Made by a program: the position numbers and the translations under genes. Below, one piece after another: positions 1-13,000 of a stretch of DNA of 64,000 bases (position 1 is the first letter of the stretch; each line of letters starts with the position of its first letter). Source of the DNA: Puffinus mauretanicus (lineage: Eukaryota; Chordata; Aves; Procellariiformes; Procellariidae); NCBI GenBank assembly GCA_023333565.1, contig JAJKFH010002781.1, forward strand, positions 514,501 through 578,500, in the 5' to 3' direction. The notes below the pieces were generated by a model, which was given only the letters and a program-made list of their open reading frames with translations, made no database searches and was not told the DNA's origin.

Positions 1-444
1 ACTCTGGTGGAGAGAGAAGTCCTTGCAACTACTTGTTGAAATAAAAAGTGCTTCACTTCATTCCCTTCCTACTAGTCCAACTAATGGGATGAGGGAAGGT
101 GAGAAGAGCTTTGCCTCAATGTATAAATATAAATTTTCCTTTAAGATCTTGGTGCAACCTCATCAGAATTTCCCAGAGGTATCCCACATGTAGTTCACGG
201 AAGTAAGACATGTTAGTCATTATGGCTGATTGGAGAGTTAAGATACTTATCTTGTATTATTTTAGAAACAGAATAATTTGGTATCAAGATAATGTAATGA
301 AATCATAATGCAATTTTTTTCTGTAAACACCATGTACCATTTTCGAGAGTCTGAAAGATATATGCTGAATCTTAAAGAGGGCATTTCCTGAAAGTTCAAA
401 GTAAAATACTCTATGAAGATAGATATGCCTATATATTCGATAAA

Positions 445-468
445 GAGAATAGAATAGAATAGATAAAT
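445..468. repeat. AGAAT pentamer microsatellite
   Basis: About three tandem AGAAT units followed by a GATAAATAAA-type tail. A related AGAAC/AGAAT tract is visible near 10660. Simple repeat, no function inferred. Confidence 0.7.
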
Positions 469-3400
469 AAAAGACTTCTGTATCTCTTATACATGTGCCT
501 ACCTACAACATCCCATTAAAATAGTTTTGCACCAAATATGATGTGAAAGCAGAACTGTTTTGAAATACAAAGCTTTTCAAAGTTTTCCACAGAGAAATAG
601 AAGCTTTTTTTTAAAGGGAGATAACAAATTGCATTGCTACAGGGTAAACATTTTAAAAAATGTATTTACGGCACCAAAAGAATATCTATCGCACTGAATT
701 TGTGACTTTCCTCATATTCAGCAGCCCTATAATCACTCTAGTTAAACAGTTCCCTTGACTTGTGCAATTAGCTTTTCCTGGAGGACTGCCTCATGTTTTT
801 GTGGCTTCCTAATTAAATAGAAAAAGCTTTTGCTTGCAATTGTCTAAAGGGCCTATTCCTGCAAACTAACACGGAAATCATGCATATGGAATTTACAGAA
901 TTGGGGCCATCATTTGCTTAGGAAAAAAGAAAGTTCAGTTAACAACTCAGGTTATCTCTAAAACAATCCTCAGGGGATACACAAAATCTGAAGGTTTCAA
1001 TAGAAAACCTTTCTTACTTTTTTGTCCTGATTATGTAAATGGATAAAACAAAGAGCAGCAGAAAAAGATTCACAGGGATTGAACAATGAAAACCAGCCCA
1101 TACATGTCATCGTGGTGCAAGATGGGATGGTCCAGAAATACATATTTATTTATTTATATTTAATGTCTTCTTAGTGAAATCATAAGAACATTTTTTACTG
1201 TGAGTGCATCGGTAAGAAAAGAAATGAAAAAATATTCCCATACTGGGTTGAAACTTCATTTTTCCTGCACTGTCTCAGGAATTCTTCTAGTGCTCTGTCA
1301 GTAGTTTTGTAGGTTTTCATTTTCAGATACACAAAGACTGATGGAGTCCCTGAAGGGGGAAAAGGAATAGAGACAGCTAATTTGACCTGTTTCTATGGTG
1401 AACTTTGGAAATCTTTGCAGCACTCATCTTGTTTGTGCAAAATGTATGAGTCCAGACTGAGCTATTACAGTTCACAGCCTGAGCTGAAATAGTTACTCCT
1501 AAAGAAAATGAGCTTTTCCGGTTAGCTTCCACACTACATCTTCTCCACTGAGAAGAGCCAATTTGAGGGTGAACACACAATTATATCTTCACTGTCTGTG
1601 GCTATTTTTTCCACATCAGCATACATTGAAACCTTATTTAATAAGGTTTTATAAGGGTGGTGTGATTTCTTCTCTGTAGTTAATCACAGCTAACTTTCAA
1701 GTCCAATTTCAAGTCAGGTTTTTTTGGTTCGTGACTTAATGTTCCTTGTTTTCTCCAGCTATACCTGGTAGGTATAACCTGCTAGAAGTATAATGGACTT
1801 CCCCTCTCCCCACAGTAAATGGATATAACAAAGAAAAATCTGCTTGTGCTCCCCACTCTTCAGTAGATATTCATGCTCCACGGCTAACTACTAGGAGCTG
1901 AATGCACTGATTCCATCAGCCTGGTTCACAGCCTGTGAAGAGCAAAACCAGATAATCCTGAAAATGTGCATGAATGAGTGAAAAGCGCATTTCTAAAGGA
2001 AGAGAAATTAGTTTCAGGCGGACTCAGGATATTTGAATGCCTGTCATCTGAACTTTTTATGAGCATTTGGAACTTGCTTATCCAAGTTTGTTGTCTGCAC
2101 AAGCCTTGGGAAGGCTTTGGCCCACTGTCTATATGAAATACGTGTGTAAGTCTTGTAGGAAACAAAGTACTCATAAGAATTTTGCTTAGACATTAAGATT
2201 GATTTATGTTCTCTAGTGGCATAACAAACAATATCTCCGTTAAGTTCTCCTGAGCAGAAGTGGAGGGAGCTTGGATCAAGTCAGATTAGATTTCCCTTTT
2301 CCTGTTAACTTATGCAAAGCCCCCTGTGCCTTCACTTCAAATGAGAGCTGCAATTACCTCTGATCAAAATGTGTCTTTTCATTTTAATAAGGTGTTGCTC
2401 ACTTACTATAAAAAAGTAAAAATCATTTCATAGTTATACTATCTCACTTGTGATCTTGGGAAAAAATGGGAGTTTATTTTCTGACTTTGGTTATGGAACA
2501 GTCAATTGGATACTTTGATTTATGGCAAACGTGATGAGCAAGCAGAGCAATGAGATCCCTTGTCAAGTCTTTGGAACAGATACATAACTCTGAAAGTGAG
2601 CCTGAAGTGTATGTTTATTCTAAGTAATTTCTGTGATGACAGCAGCATTGATACTACCTATTTAAATCCAACTTGAAACAAAAAAAAAAAACCAAACCAA
2701 TTTTTTTTTCTAATTATGAACAGAAAAAAGATACTTTGCAAGTCTCCTATTATCAGAGAGAATATTATTTGTTATTGTATAACTAGTGTGAGTAGAACAC
2801 ATCATGACTAGCAGACTGGTAGAAAAGGATATTGGGTTAAAAAAACAACAAAAGAAACCTGAGATGACTGCAACCCACAAGAAAGTGCATATGGAAGCTC
2901 TGCATTCTCCAAAATTTGAAGAAGAACCACAAGACAAAGGTAATACAAGAATAAGGAGGTGAATTATATGAGCTGGAATGACAGAGGCCAGTGTGATACA
3001 TGCAAGGATTAGGAGAAGGAAGATTGTGGAAGTGGCTTAGGTGACAACTATATAATGTTGGGATAAGAATAAAAACACAGATGAGGACATGGAGTTCTAC
3101 CCATATTTTTATCATCCAGAATATTTATAAAAACTTCATGTAAGTTAGCAAGAAAATCTCCCAATTTGCCACACAATTATTGTTTATTACTATCTAAAGG
3201 ATCAAAGTTACCAAGGAAGGAGTTCATGTGGGTTTTTTTTGTGGTTTCTCTCAAGTTACAGTTCTAAACTACCACAGAAAAGAGACACCTGGTACATGTT
3301 TAAAGTAAGCTGCTCAGGCCATGGAGGAAAATGAGCTGAAATAGGATGGAAGTATAATGATGTCTACATTAGCAAGTAGTGCAGATCAACAGGACTGTGT

Positions 3401-3989
3401 CTGCAGAGAAACGGATGGCACTAAGGAGCTGACATTCACACTGTAAGCATTTAGAAGGATTATTACTTCAGGTAGTCTCTAGACTGATTCCACGGATTCA
3501 ATGCCTCGGAGTGGTTAGAGAGCATTAAAGGTACCCCTGGAGTGCATCTTCCATTTTAGATTCATCCAAAAGACCCTAGTTTGCAACTCAGAGACTGCTC
3601 TGAAATGTGAATCAAAGCACATTTGGAGGGTTGGTCAGAAGATTTGTTTCAAAAGCCGAGTTAGAACTGAACTAAAATGTTAATGCAGGTGCACCAAATA
3701 CATACGTATCTTCTCTGAGAAACAGAGCAAAAATTAGTTTGCACTGAGATCTGTGCTGTTTTTGCTAGCAATCAGCAGTCACCTGCCATAGCAGAACTCT
3801 TGTTGATACAGAACATTGTAGTTTTTATCAACTTCCAATATGGTTTTTACTTAACACCTGAGATCTTTATACCTTGGAGAAACTAACCTTTATACTGCAG
3901 GTTTAAAAAGTTGAAAAGATGATTAAGAGAAAAGAAAGGATGGTTGAAAAGGCTCAAAATTTTTAATTTCTAAAGTTTTATATAATGCA

Positions 3990-4031
3990 CACTTCTTATT
4001 TTGTATGTGTCCACTTCTTATTTTATGTGTC
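3990..4031. repeat. Tandem duplication of a 20-22 bp unit
   Basis: Two adjacent copies beginning CACTTCTTATTTT: 3990-4011 and 4012-4031. The second lacks two bases. This is consistent with slippage or a recent local duplication. Confidence 0.8.
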
Positions 4032-4072
4032 AAAGACAGAATCTGCATGAGGAATCCAGATCTCTTAATTTC

Positions 4073-4090
4073 TTTTTTTTTTTTTTTTTT
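4073..4090. repeat. Poly-T tract (18 T)
   Basis: Uninterrupted run of 18 T. It is not attached to any repeat body that I recognise on either strand. Confidence 0.85.
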
Positions 4091-7000
4091 GTTTAATATA
4101 TAAACACTGTTGAAATTATTCAAACCATATGATAATGTGTATTTAAGTTCCTCAAATTTTCAGTAACAGGTAAATATTTAAAATACAGAATGAATTTGAT
4201 ATTAGGCGCCAGTGTAAATCTTGGGTAACTCCATTCCATTCAGATGTCTCTCGACCCACAGAAGCTCAGGAGGAATATATTTTAGCCCCATTTAAGTATA
4301 TGTGCATTAATAGGGTTAACTCTGTCTGGATAATTTCCATATATGGTAACACTGTGCACTTTTAGAAAACGTTATGTTTCAAAATGTAAAAAAGTGTTTC
4401 TTCTCACATTTCTAACAGATAGGGGAAATTATTTTAGCTATTTCATACTTGCATTATCTGAGTCCGGGAGAGAACAAATAATGGGGATGGAAAAAATTCT
4501 TCAGCGCACTTCCTCCACAATGATATTGCTTCACAGCGTGCACAGAACATAATTTCATAATTCTGCTTTTCTGAATGTCTACCAATAGTACAGCGGTCCA
4601 TTATTTCTTATCATTATCTATAAACCATATAGTCCAAAGGATCATATTTTATACAGGAAAATAAGAAGTTAAAAAGGAATCTAGCAAGATGAGTCATAAC
4701 TTCCGTCTAGGAACAGCCATGATTGGAAGGATCTATTGCACTGTCCAGTGCTCAAGCAGTGAGAAAACACCTTCTTAATTCTAACCGTAGTTCAGCATCT
4801 GACCTGTACTACTGCTAGGTTCATATTGATAGTCAAAGCAGTATTAGCATTACCTACAATGTTTGGCAGCATGTATTTAGTATTATGGCTCAGGTGTCTG
4901 CAATGTCTGAGGACGCTACTACATGAATAGGACACTGCCTTTTTAGTGAACAAATAAAAAGTGAAAAGTCCTGTTTTTGTTCTTCATCTTTTCTGTAATC
5001 AAATCTAAAATGCTTATCTTAACTCTATCTCAGTATCTTAAACTATTAGATAGCAGCTGAAAATTGTATAGTCAAAGTACACAGTTTAAGAGTTTTTGGC
5101 ATATCTTTTTCTACTCTTCATCATTTTCCGTCCCTGTCATAAGCATTACAAGAAGAATTTAGTATCATGTTCCCCTGAAGAAGTTATGAATTTGAGAGCT
5201 ACTTCTTTGCAAACATGGAGATAAAAAAAAAGTAAAGACAAAATTACAGACAGCAGAAGATCGAAAGAATTTGTTTCTCCTTGAAAGATTCTAGCAGAGA
5301 TAAACTTCAATCTTTGACAAAACAGAGGTTTCCTAAAACAAAACAGTCATGTAAGTACTAGAATGATTTAATGCAATTATTGACAATATTAAATTATCCA
5401 GAATAGTACCGACATTATGCAACCACTACTAGAACAACTATATTAATAAGATACCAACCTACTCTAGGTTTTTCTTGGTTTCTATTGTCCTACAAACCCT
5501 AGAACTTAAAAAATTTAAAAGAAGAGAGACAATGAATTTCCCAGTTAAAAGAAACCCACTATGCAAATACTTAGAATTCACATTAACAAATGCTTTTGCA
5601 TGTATGCACTGTCCTTGTGGCAGGTCAGCATAAAACCCTGAGAAGACCCTTCTTTCCTTTTACCAGTCTTCCACTTTCACACAAGTGGGTTCTCTCATTA
5701 GATATGCTCCAAGCTACAGGCCTACCACAGAGCTGGTCCATTAACAAACTATTAAATATTTCATTGTTATGAGCTCATACTTAAACCTAAAGAGCAATCT
5801 GTGAGAGAATGGAGTGCTAAAGATTTTATTGCCCATAAAACAACATGAAAGTAACTTTTAGAAAGCTGCAGAAGGATTCTGGAAAAGGATGGCTTTCTTT
5901 GCATTTTATTGCTTCTTGGTGTATATTTTCTGTTTACTGTCTCCCTACAGTAATGCACAGGATTACTGTTAAGTCTATTGTGCAAATAAATTGCTTGGAA
6001 ACTCTGAAGCTTGTTAACCAACTGTCTCCATTCCTTTTGGGGTGGTGCCTCCACAAATGTGAGCATAACATCACTGAAAAGATCTGGTTTGTGAACCTCG
6101 ACTCAACCTTGGATTATTTATTACTCAAGGAATGAAATTTTGCACAGGTAAAATAACCCACAATGCCATTGTGGTAATGCACTTTCATCCAGGAATCAAC
6201 ACAGTTCTACAGATGGATGTGTTGTCCAGGGAGCAGAAGCTAGAAAAGGGATCATGTAGTTTATTCATTTTACATTATTCTTCAGCCTGGAGTGCTGGTT
6301 GCAAGCTAGTCTTTCTTAGAGGAAGTAGCCGCACTTCCATCACTTAAACACCTGCCTCTTTTGGCAAAACATGGGACATGGCATACCTACCTTTAGCAGG
6401 CTGAACTGAATATATGAACTGCTGCAGTTAATAATTTAGGATGGCTTTATTCTGCCCTATATCTGATTGCTATTCAGCCTTTTTAAAGCTGAAACCTCTT
6501 TTTACATTCATCCTCTTCAACTTTTTATGTTGGACTCGAAAAGCAAATCTATCAAACTACTGAATAATAGATATTAATAGATATATTATCTGCAATGAGA
6601 AGGAAACCTCTCTCAGATAGATACAGTGTTCCAAGAAAAAGTGAACAAGGTTCTACCTTATTTTGGACTGTATACTGTAATTTTCGAGGTTTTGTCTTTG
6701 GAGATGGGTATTTTCTGACCTTGTAAATACATGAATTGGTCTAGATAAGATTCCTCTTTTTCACTTGAGTGAATACTGTAGAAGTACCTCCAAACAATTC
6801 TATTTAAAATGGCAGTATAATTTCACAAGAACTGAAGGCCTTGGCAGAATCAGAGAGTAGCAGCTCAACCAGGGCTTACATACACTTCATAGTCACTGTG
6901 TTGTGGTTAAAATCACCAGGTAATGATGCAGGTAGTGCTTTCTCTCAGTGACATGAAAATTGAATTTATTGTTGAGGCACATCCATTCAATTTTTTTTTT

Positions 7001-10000
7001 CTCCAGGCCATTTACATATTAGATACAGAGCTGCAGTCACAGGAACATGATATGGTCTGCCCTTCTAGCAATTAGTGCACTCCATCAGCACTTTCTTATG
7101 CTTCTGAGATGCGGACACAGTAATAATAGTGCCTACCAATTTTCTAAACTGTGAGCTCAGCTGAGGAAAATATTGAAAGGATATAAACACTAGTTAAAGA
7201 TGAAAAATGTTGGCAAGACGTTCAAAAAGGAGACAGGGACAACGGCTGTACTTCAGACAGAGGTCTATTGATGTCATCTAAGAACTATAGCAAAATGCAA
7301 ACTGGTTAAAAAAGTGCATAAGTAAAATGGGAAATGAATGGGCCAAAGCTTACATATTATAAATTAGGCCTAATTGTTGAATGAAATAATGTGAAGATGG
7401 TTAGTTCCTTTTTCCCTTTTCTTTTTTGAAAAAGTGAGCTCAGGAGTAATGTGGAAAAGGATTATGTTTAATTTTAAATGTGATTCTTTTTGCTTTTCAG
7501 TCTCCGTTTTCTATCTCTGTAAGCTTTTTGACCGATATTGAGACCAATAGTTCTGCACAACATCAATATGATGAGATGAAATTTTCCATCAGGCTCTGTC
7601 CAGTCTGAAATTATGCCACAGCTATAAGCCCTGCCAAAAAGAGCTACAAAAATGCCAAATCCTTGCCAGAAGCTCACTTAGACTAACACAGGACTATGCA
7701 TTAGCATGGACCAGTGCACAGACTTTCTCATCACTCACCAGTGTGCACCATAAACTCTTACATTTCTTGTTTTGCTGATACCTGCAGCTGTGGAGAATCT
7801 TTTTTGCTGATATATAGGATTTTAGAGGATTTTATTAGCTTGTTGAAATGAAACTGTAGTTGATATGAATAGCTTTGATATGAAACCAGGACCTGAAAGT
7901 AGGACTTCAGTGTCTTGCCAAATATACATATTCTGATCGGACTGCTCATGTGGTTACCATACGCATGAAGAAGATAAGGAGGGTTAATGTGTAGGTAGGA
8001 TGGTGCCAACACTGGAAAGATGGCAGTCCCCTTAAGAAGAGAGAAAGAAAAACTATGCATCAAGATCTTATCTCTCACATTAAAGAGCAGTGTGCCTGAC
8101 TTATGCCTTGTTTGATTTGGACAAGTCAAGGAGTGACTATTTTAATCACTGATGTGAGGTACGAAAATGCTTATAGCTTGTTACGTCCTGCTGTAGTTGT
8201 GTACAAGGTATGCTCACTAGCAAAGACGACTAAAGTCCTTGTCTTCTATGGTCACCTTGATTCCTTAAAACAAAAGTTCTTGTTGTAATGGAAAGGAGGG
8301 ACTCTGACTGCCCAGCGACATGCAATTTTCGGACTTGAGAAGACAATCAGGATCCAGAGCAAAAGCTGTTGCTACCAACTTGTCAGCTCAAAGTATCTAC
8401 TTGATTGAATATTTTCCTGTCTTCCACCTGAGAGCTGTCAGTAAGGGCTGCAATTTTTCCAACTTTGATTTTCTGATGTCTTAAAATTTTTGTCAGAATC
8501 AGGAACATCACTGCCACTATCTTACAGATCACTTCAAATTTCAACAGGTCTAACCTTCTTTATGATGCAGCAAGCTTTTGACAGAGTAAGAGATTCAAAC
8601 TGAATGTAATGAGTCTGAAAAATTTGCTTATGTTTGTCCTGAAAACCTACTCCATTTTAATTTATTCATCTTTGATTGCTTTTTTCTTGATCTATATATT
8701 TCCATGGCATGGATTTTCTAATCTTGCAATCAAAGCCACAAAACATAGTTAACTTCGTTGCACGTGACAAGTTCGTGTTAATATTTTGGAACTTCTGGGC
8801 CCAATAGTTCCATTGAAATTAATGCAATGTGTCCTCTCTAAAAAAAAAAAATTATCTGGAAGAAGAGATTCTGTGAATCTCACTGTACAGCTCAGATTCT
8901 AACTTTCACATTTGATACTAAAATATACCTTAGAAAGTGCATTTTTTTAATTTATAGAAAAAACATTAATATATTTATCTCAAGCTTAGCTACTCCAGTG
9001 AAGGAACAGATACATTGATTTATTGACAACTGAGTACTAAACTGATACACACCCAAACAGCCACTGCAAACCTCTGGGAGGTTGCCAAGTACAGCCACAT
9101 GTCTTTGGTCATGGGGAGGGTGACCAAATGGCACTGTCACATCAGTCAGTATGTGTAAGTAGAGCTACCGAGCTATAATGTTAAAGACATTCTGTCCTGT
9201 TGGCATTCAGCACCTGGCTATACCAGCAGAAAAGTTTATTATTCTGCATATGTGTGCAAGCACAGTGGAGTTTTTCTGAGTTACACAGAGGTGTCTGAGT
9301 CATATATCATTTGTTCTTATACGTGAATAAGAAAAAGCCGTAGGAAGGATGCCTTAGGTTTTGGCCACTAACTGTAAATGCTCATAGCTATATTCACCTG
9401 CTATGAATTCCAACCACTGTTGTTTGTTGTCTTTTTTGTGTTGTCACAAAAATTGGCCATTAAAAACACTACATGAATGCCTCGGTGCATAATTCCTTTT
9501 CAAGGCTGAAGACCTCAGAAAGATCCAGACAGACAAGTGAGACCATGCCAGTCTCCCCAGGGCCTCCTGTATGTAGGTGGCCTCTTCTTGGTGAGTAGCA
9601 GAGAAAGGAGGCAGAATACTCGTTCTTTTCTGTCCTGGGAACCAAAGAATCCTTGTCCCAGAGTGACCCTAAGTGACAGTGTGGCATTACAGAGCTCAGA
9701 AACATCGGGGGTCTATATGATTTCCACACAGGAAAGCACAGAGAAAAGAAGCTCCAGAATGACATCCAAATGGGGTCTCCTGGTCTAGTTCTATGCATTA
9801 AACAGGTCATACCTCTGAAAGAGAAATTTGAGTTATTTACCAAAAAATTTTATGAATTGCTTTCTTAATGATGCTGAATTATATACTGGGATTCCTATAA
9901 ACACATACAAATCTCACCCTCCTGCCCCCTCACCGTGCTTTCACATCAATGGACTGTGTTGGTTAGCACCTGCCAGAGTTCTTCTGCATGAGAGGAATCT

Positions 10001-13000
10001 TTTGAAAAATAATATAAAAACAGGGAAGAAAATAAAAAGAGTCTATGGACTGAGAGCAGTCCTATTGACCTGAACCTATGTGACTTTACAATAAAAAGCA
10101 ATAACAGCTTGGCATCATAGGGGACCTATTTGATAATTTTAAACATACAGCTGAAGATTTATTGTTCACAGGATAGATGGATAAATGAAATAAGGGCAGA
10201 GGTGTAAATGTGAGCAGCTGTTAATTTGAATGCATAGAAATGACCATCACTGACGACAGACATGAGAGTATCACTGACAGAGAGGAGAAAGATTCTTTCT
10301 GGTAGACCCAAGTGACTCTTTTGGCTGTCTGAAACCCACAGAACAGTCTGGGCTGAAGTGTCTTGCTTTTTGTTAACATTTAGAAATCATGTGATTTAAT
10401 GAAGGTCTAATATAGTTTTGTTTAATATTCATTAAAACCCAAAAAGTCCCACTGAAAGACCATGTCTTCACTGTAAGATGTAAATGAGTCTGTGAGCTCT
10501 AAACAAAATCAATACAGTTGTTTCTTTTGTAAAAGTTCCACAAGGACAAGGCCCAAAAAGCCAGCATATTAGTGTCTTGAAAGTAAAGCAGTCACAGAGA
10601 AAAGGATCTCAGAAAGAAAAATCCTGCACTTCTCCTCCCTTTTCAGTGTAAAGAAATAAATAGAACAGAACAGAATAGCATACAACAAAAGCATGTTTTA
10701 TTCTAAATGAATTATGGGAGAGGAGGATAAGATATGTCAAACACAATCATATACTCTGTAATACTTGCAAAGGTGTTTCCAGGAAAGCATTTTCAATACT
10801 TCAGAAATGCACTTTGCAAGAACTGAAGGGCTATGATAACATTCATGAAGATTAAGATATGGAGACTCATGTGTTTTCAACTGATTATACCCAGGTAACT
10901 CAGCCTGTAATTTCCTACTTGCAAAAGATTATAATAATTGATGATTGGTCCTAAAATATCAGGACAAAACAAAAAAGAACTGGAGGTTGACATAGAAGGG
11001 TAACAGTAAATAGTAAGGCAGAACATAGATACACAAAGCAAGGCAAAGATCATTGCAAGAATGATGGATAAAAAGGACAGTTCTGTGCAAAAAAATAGAA
11101 AAGATTGATCAGTCAGCTGAATCTCTATCACATGTCTCAGAGCATATAAATTATGGAATGCAAAGAAAGAATGTAGAGAAAGTAACTACTTGTTCCACTG
11201 ATGAATGATGAGAAACTGCAAAGATGAAAATAAAAAATCTCACTGTCTTTACAGACTAGTAATTGTTGAGAATCCTTACTATATAATCCTTTAGACTTCA
11301 TAAAGTAGCACAAATACAGAAAATAGGAATAATACAATCCTATAATTGTCATATATAAAATCCTGCAATCCTACATAAGTAAAAGTGAAGGAACAGACGA
11401 ACCAACGAGAGTTGTGTCAGTTATGAAAGAAGAATATACAAAGGGATGTGAATGTATCCTAGACCTTTAAGCATGAATGTATCCCAGACAAAAACAGACA
11501 GCTTGCAAAGTCTGCAATTTACAGCTCTGTTGGTATGAAGAAATCACCAGAGAAAACACAATGGTACTGACATTAGAAGTCTCCTCTGATGAGACAAAGC
11601 AGGGCAAGCTGGGTTAGGAACATAGGAGCTGCCACAGCAAATTAAATCAGTGATTCACTTGTTCTGCTATCCTATCTTTGACAGGGAGCAGCTATCAGTG
11701 CTTCAGAGAATAGAGAAAAATATTCAAATGTGTACAATTCTGGAATGACCATCTCATTGGTGAAGTTTTTTCTCTATCTCTATTGATTAGAAGTTGGCTT
11801 GTCATCTAGAGATTTAATCTTCTGCCAGCATTCAAGGAAACACTTTAAATATAACAGCAAATACTGAACTTTACTCCCATCCATATTTTTACTTACAAGT
11901 GTGTACAGAAATGCCTGTCAAAATAAAAACAGCTGCAGAACTGGAAGAGAGAGATTGTACCCCAGGCATCAAAGTATTTTATTATGCTTTTAAGGCTGGC
12001 TGAGAAGCTGTGGTAACGTTCCCCTTTCTTCAGCCTGTTGATTTATATGTGGAAGTTCTATGTTGGACTAGAAATATCCACAGTTTAATTAAAGTCACGT
12101 AAAATAAACAAATCTTCCTCTTTGACACTTTGTTGCTGAAGAACAAACAATTTCAGAAGTGGAATTATAAAAACCACCCCAAAACCTTAAGCAAGTCTTA
12201 ACAATTTGCTATGATGATTGCCGGACTTAAGAACAAATTGACTTTTTGCACAGCCGTCCTGACATTACCTCTCCAGTTCGTTTGTTCTGGGCCTTAGGGA
12301 TTTTACACTTATTTACTTCCCCAAAAGCTTTAAGCAGGTATTTTTAAGCTCTGGTAACTGCTTTGACATCTCAACACAGAAGGATTCAGAGATCTCAAGC
12401 GGGGGCTGAAGGAACTGCTGATGATGTCAGCACAGTGGTGTCCTTGCCTAATCAGCTAATATGAGATGAAGGGCTAAGTAGCCTTGGAGCACCACTTCAG
12501 TAAAGCAGCCTGTGTAGCATCTGGATATTGTCCTTGTCTGGGCTGAGGAGCCATCCCCTTGGCGGTTCAGAAAAAATGAGGCCTCAAATACTCTGAAAGT
12601 GTAATAAGCATCAAACCAACAAACACTGGCACAGAATATGATTGTAAAGTGCAAACCCACTAATGTATATCCTCCTATTGGTCTTGACTTACTTAAATGT
12701 ACACATTCATCCTGCAGTAGATCTCAGATAGTATATTAGACACAAATGCAAACATCATCCTGGTAGACCTTGTGAACATCAAGAAGCTAATGAATCCTAA
12801 GAAGGAAAATGATGATGTAGCAAGGATTTTGTTTCTACACTACCTGAATGATGGTAGGCTCAAGATGATTTTTGTCACCAAATGTAGGTGATTATTCTTT
12901 GGAAAGATCTTTGCATTTGCTCTGTAGAGAAGCCACAGTGGATTTAGGAGAACTTGCTAGAACAGATTTTGTTATAGATGTTGGTGCTTGAGAATTTCTT

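Larger units (their letters stand above)
1..4072. other. AT-rich noncoding sequence, no gene recognised
   Basis: No frame here gives a protein I recognise; the longest are under 95 codons and have no exon-like flanks. The stretch has an AGAAT pentamer tract near 445, an A-run near 2680, and two blocks (about 720-900 and 2265-2395) with dense TAATTA, GCAATTA and TGATCAAA-type words that look like conserved regulatory DNA. That last reading is an impression and could only be shown by alignment with other birds. Confidence 0.6.
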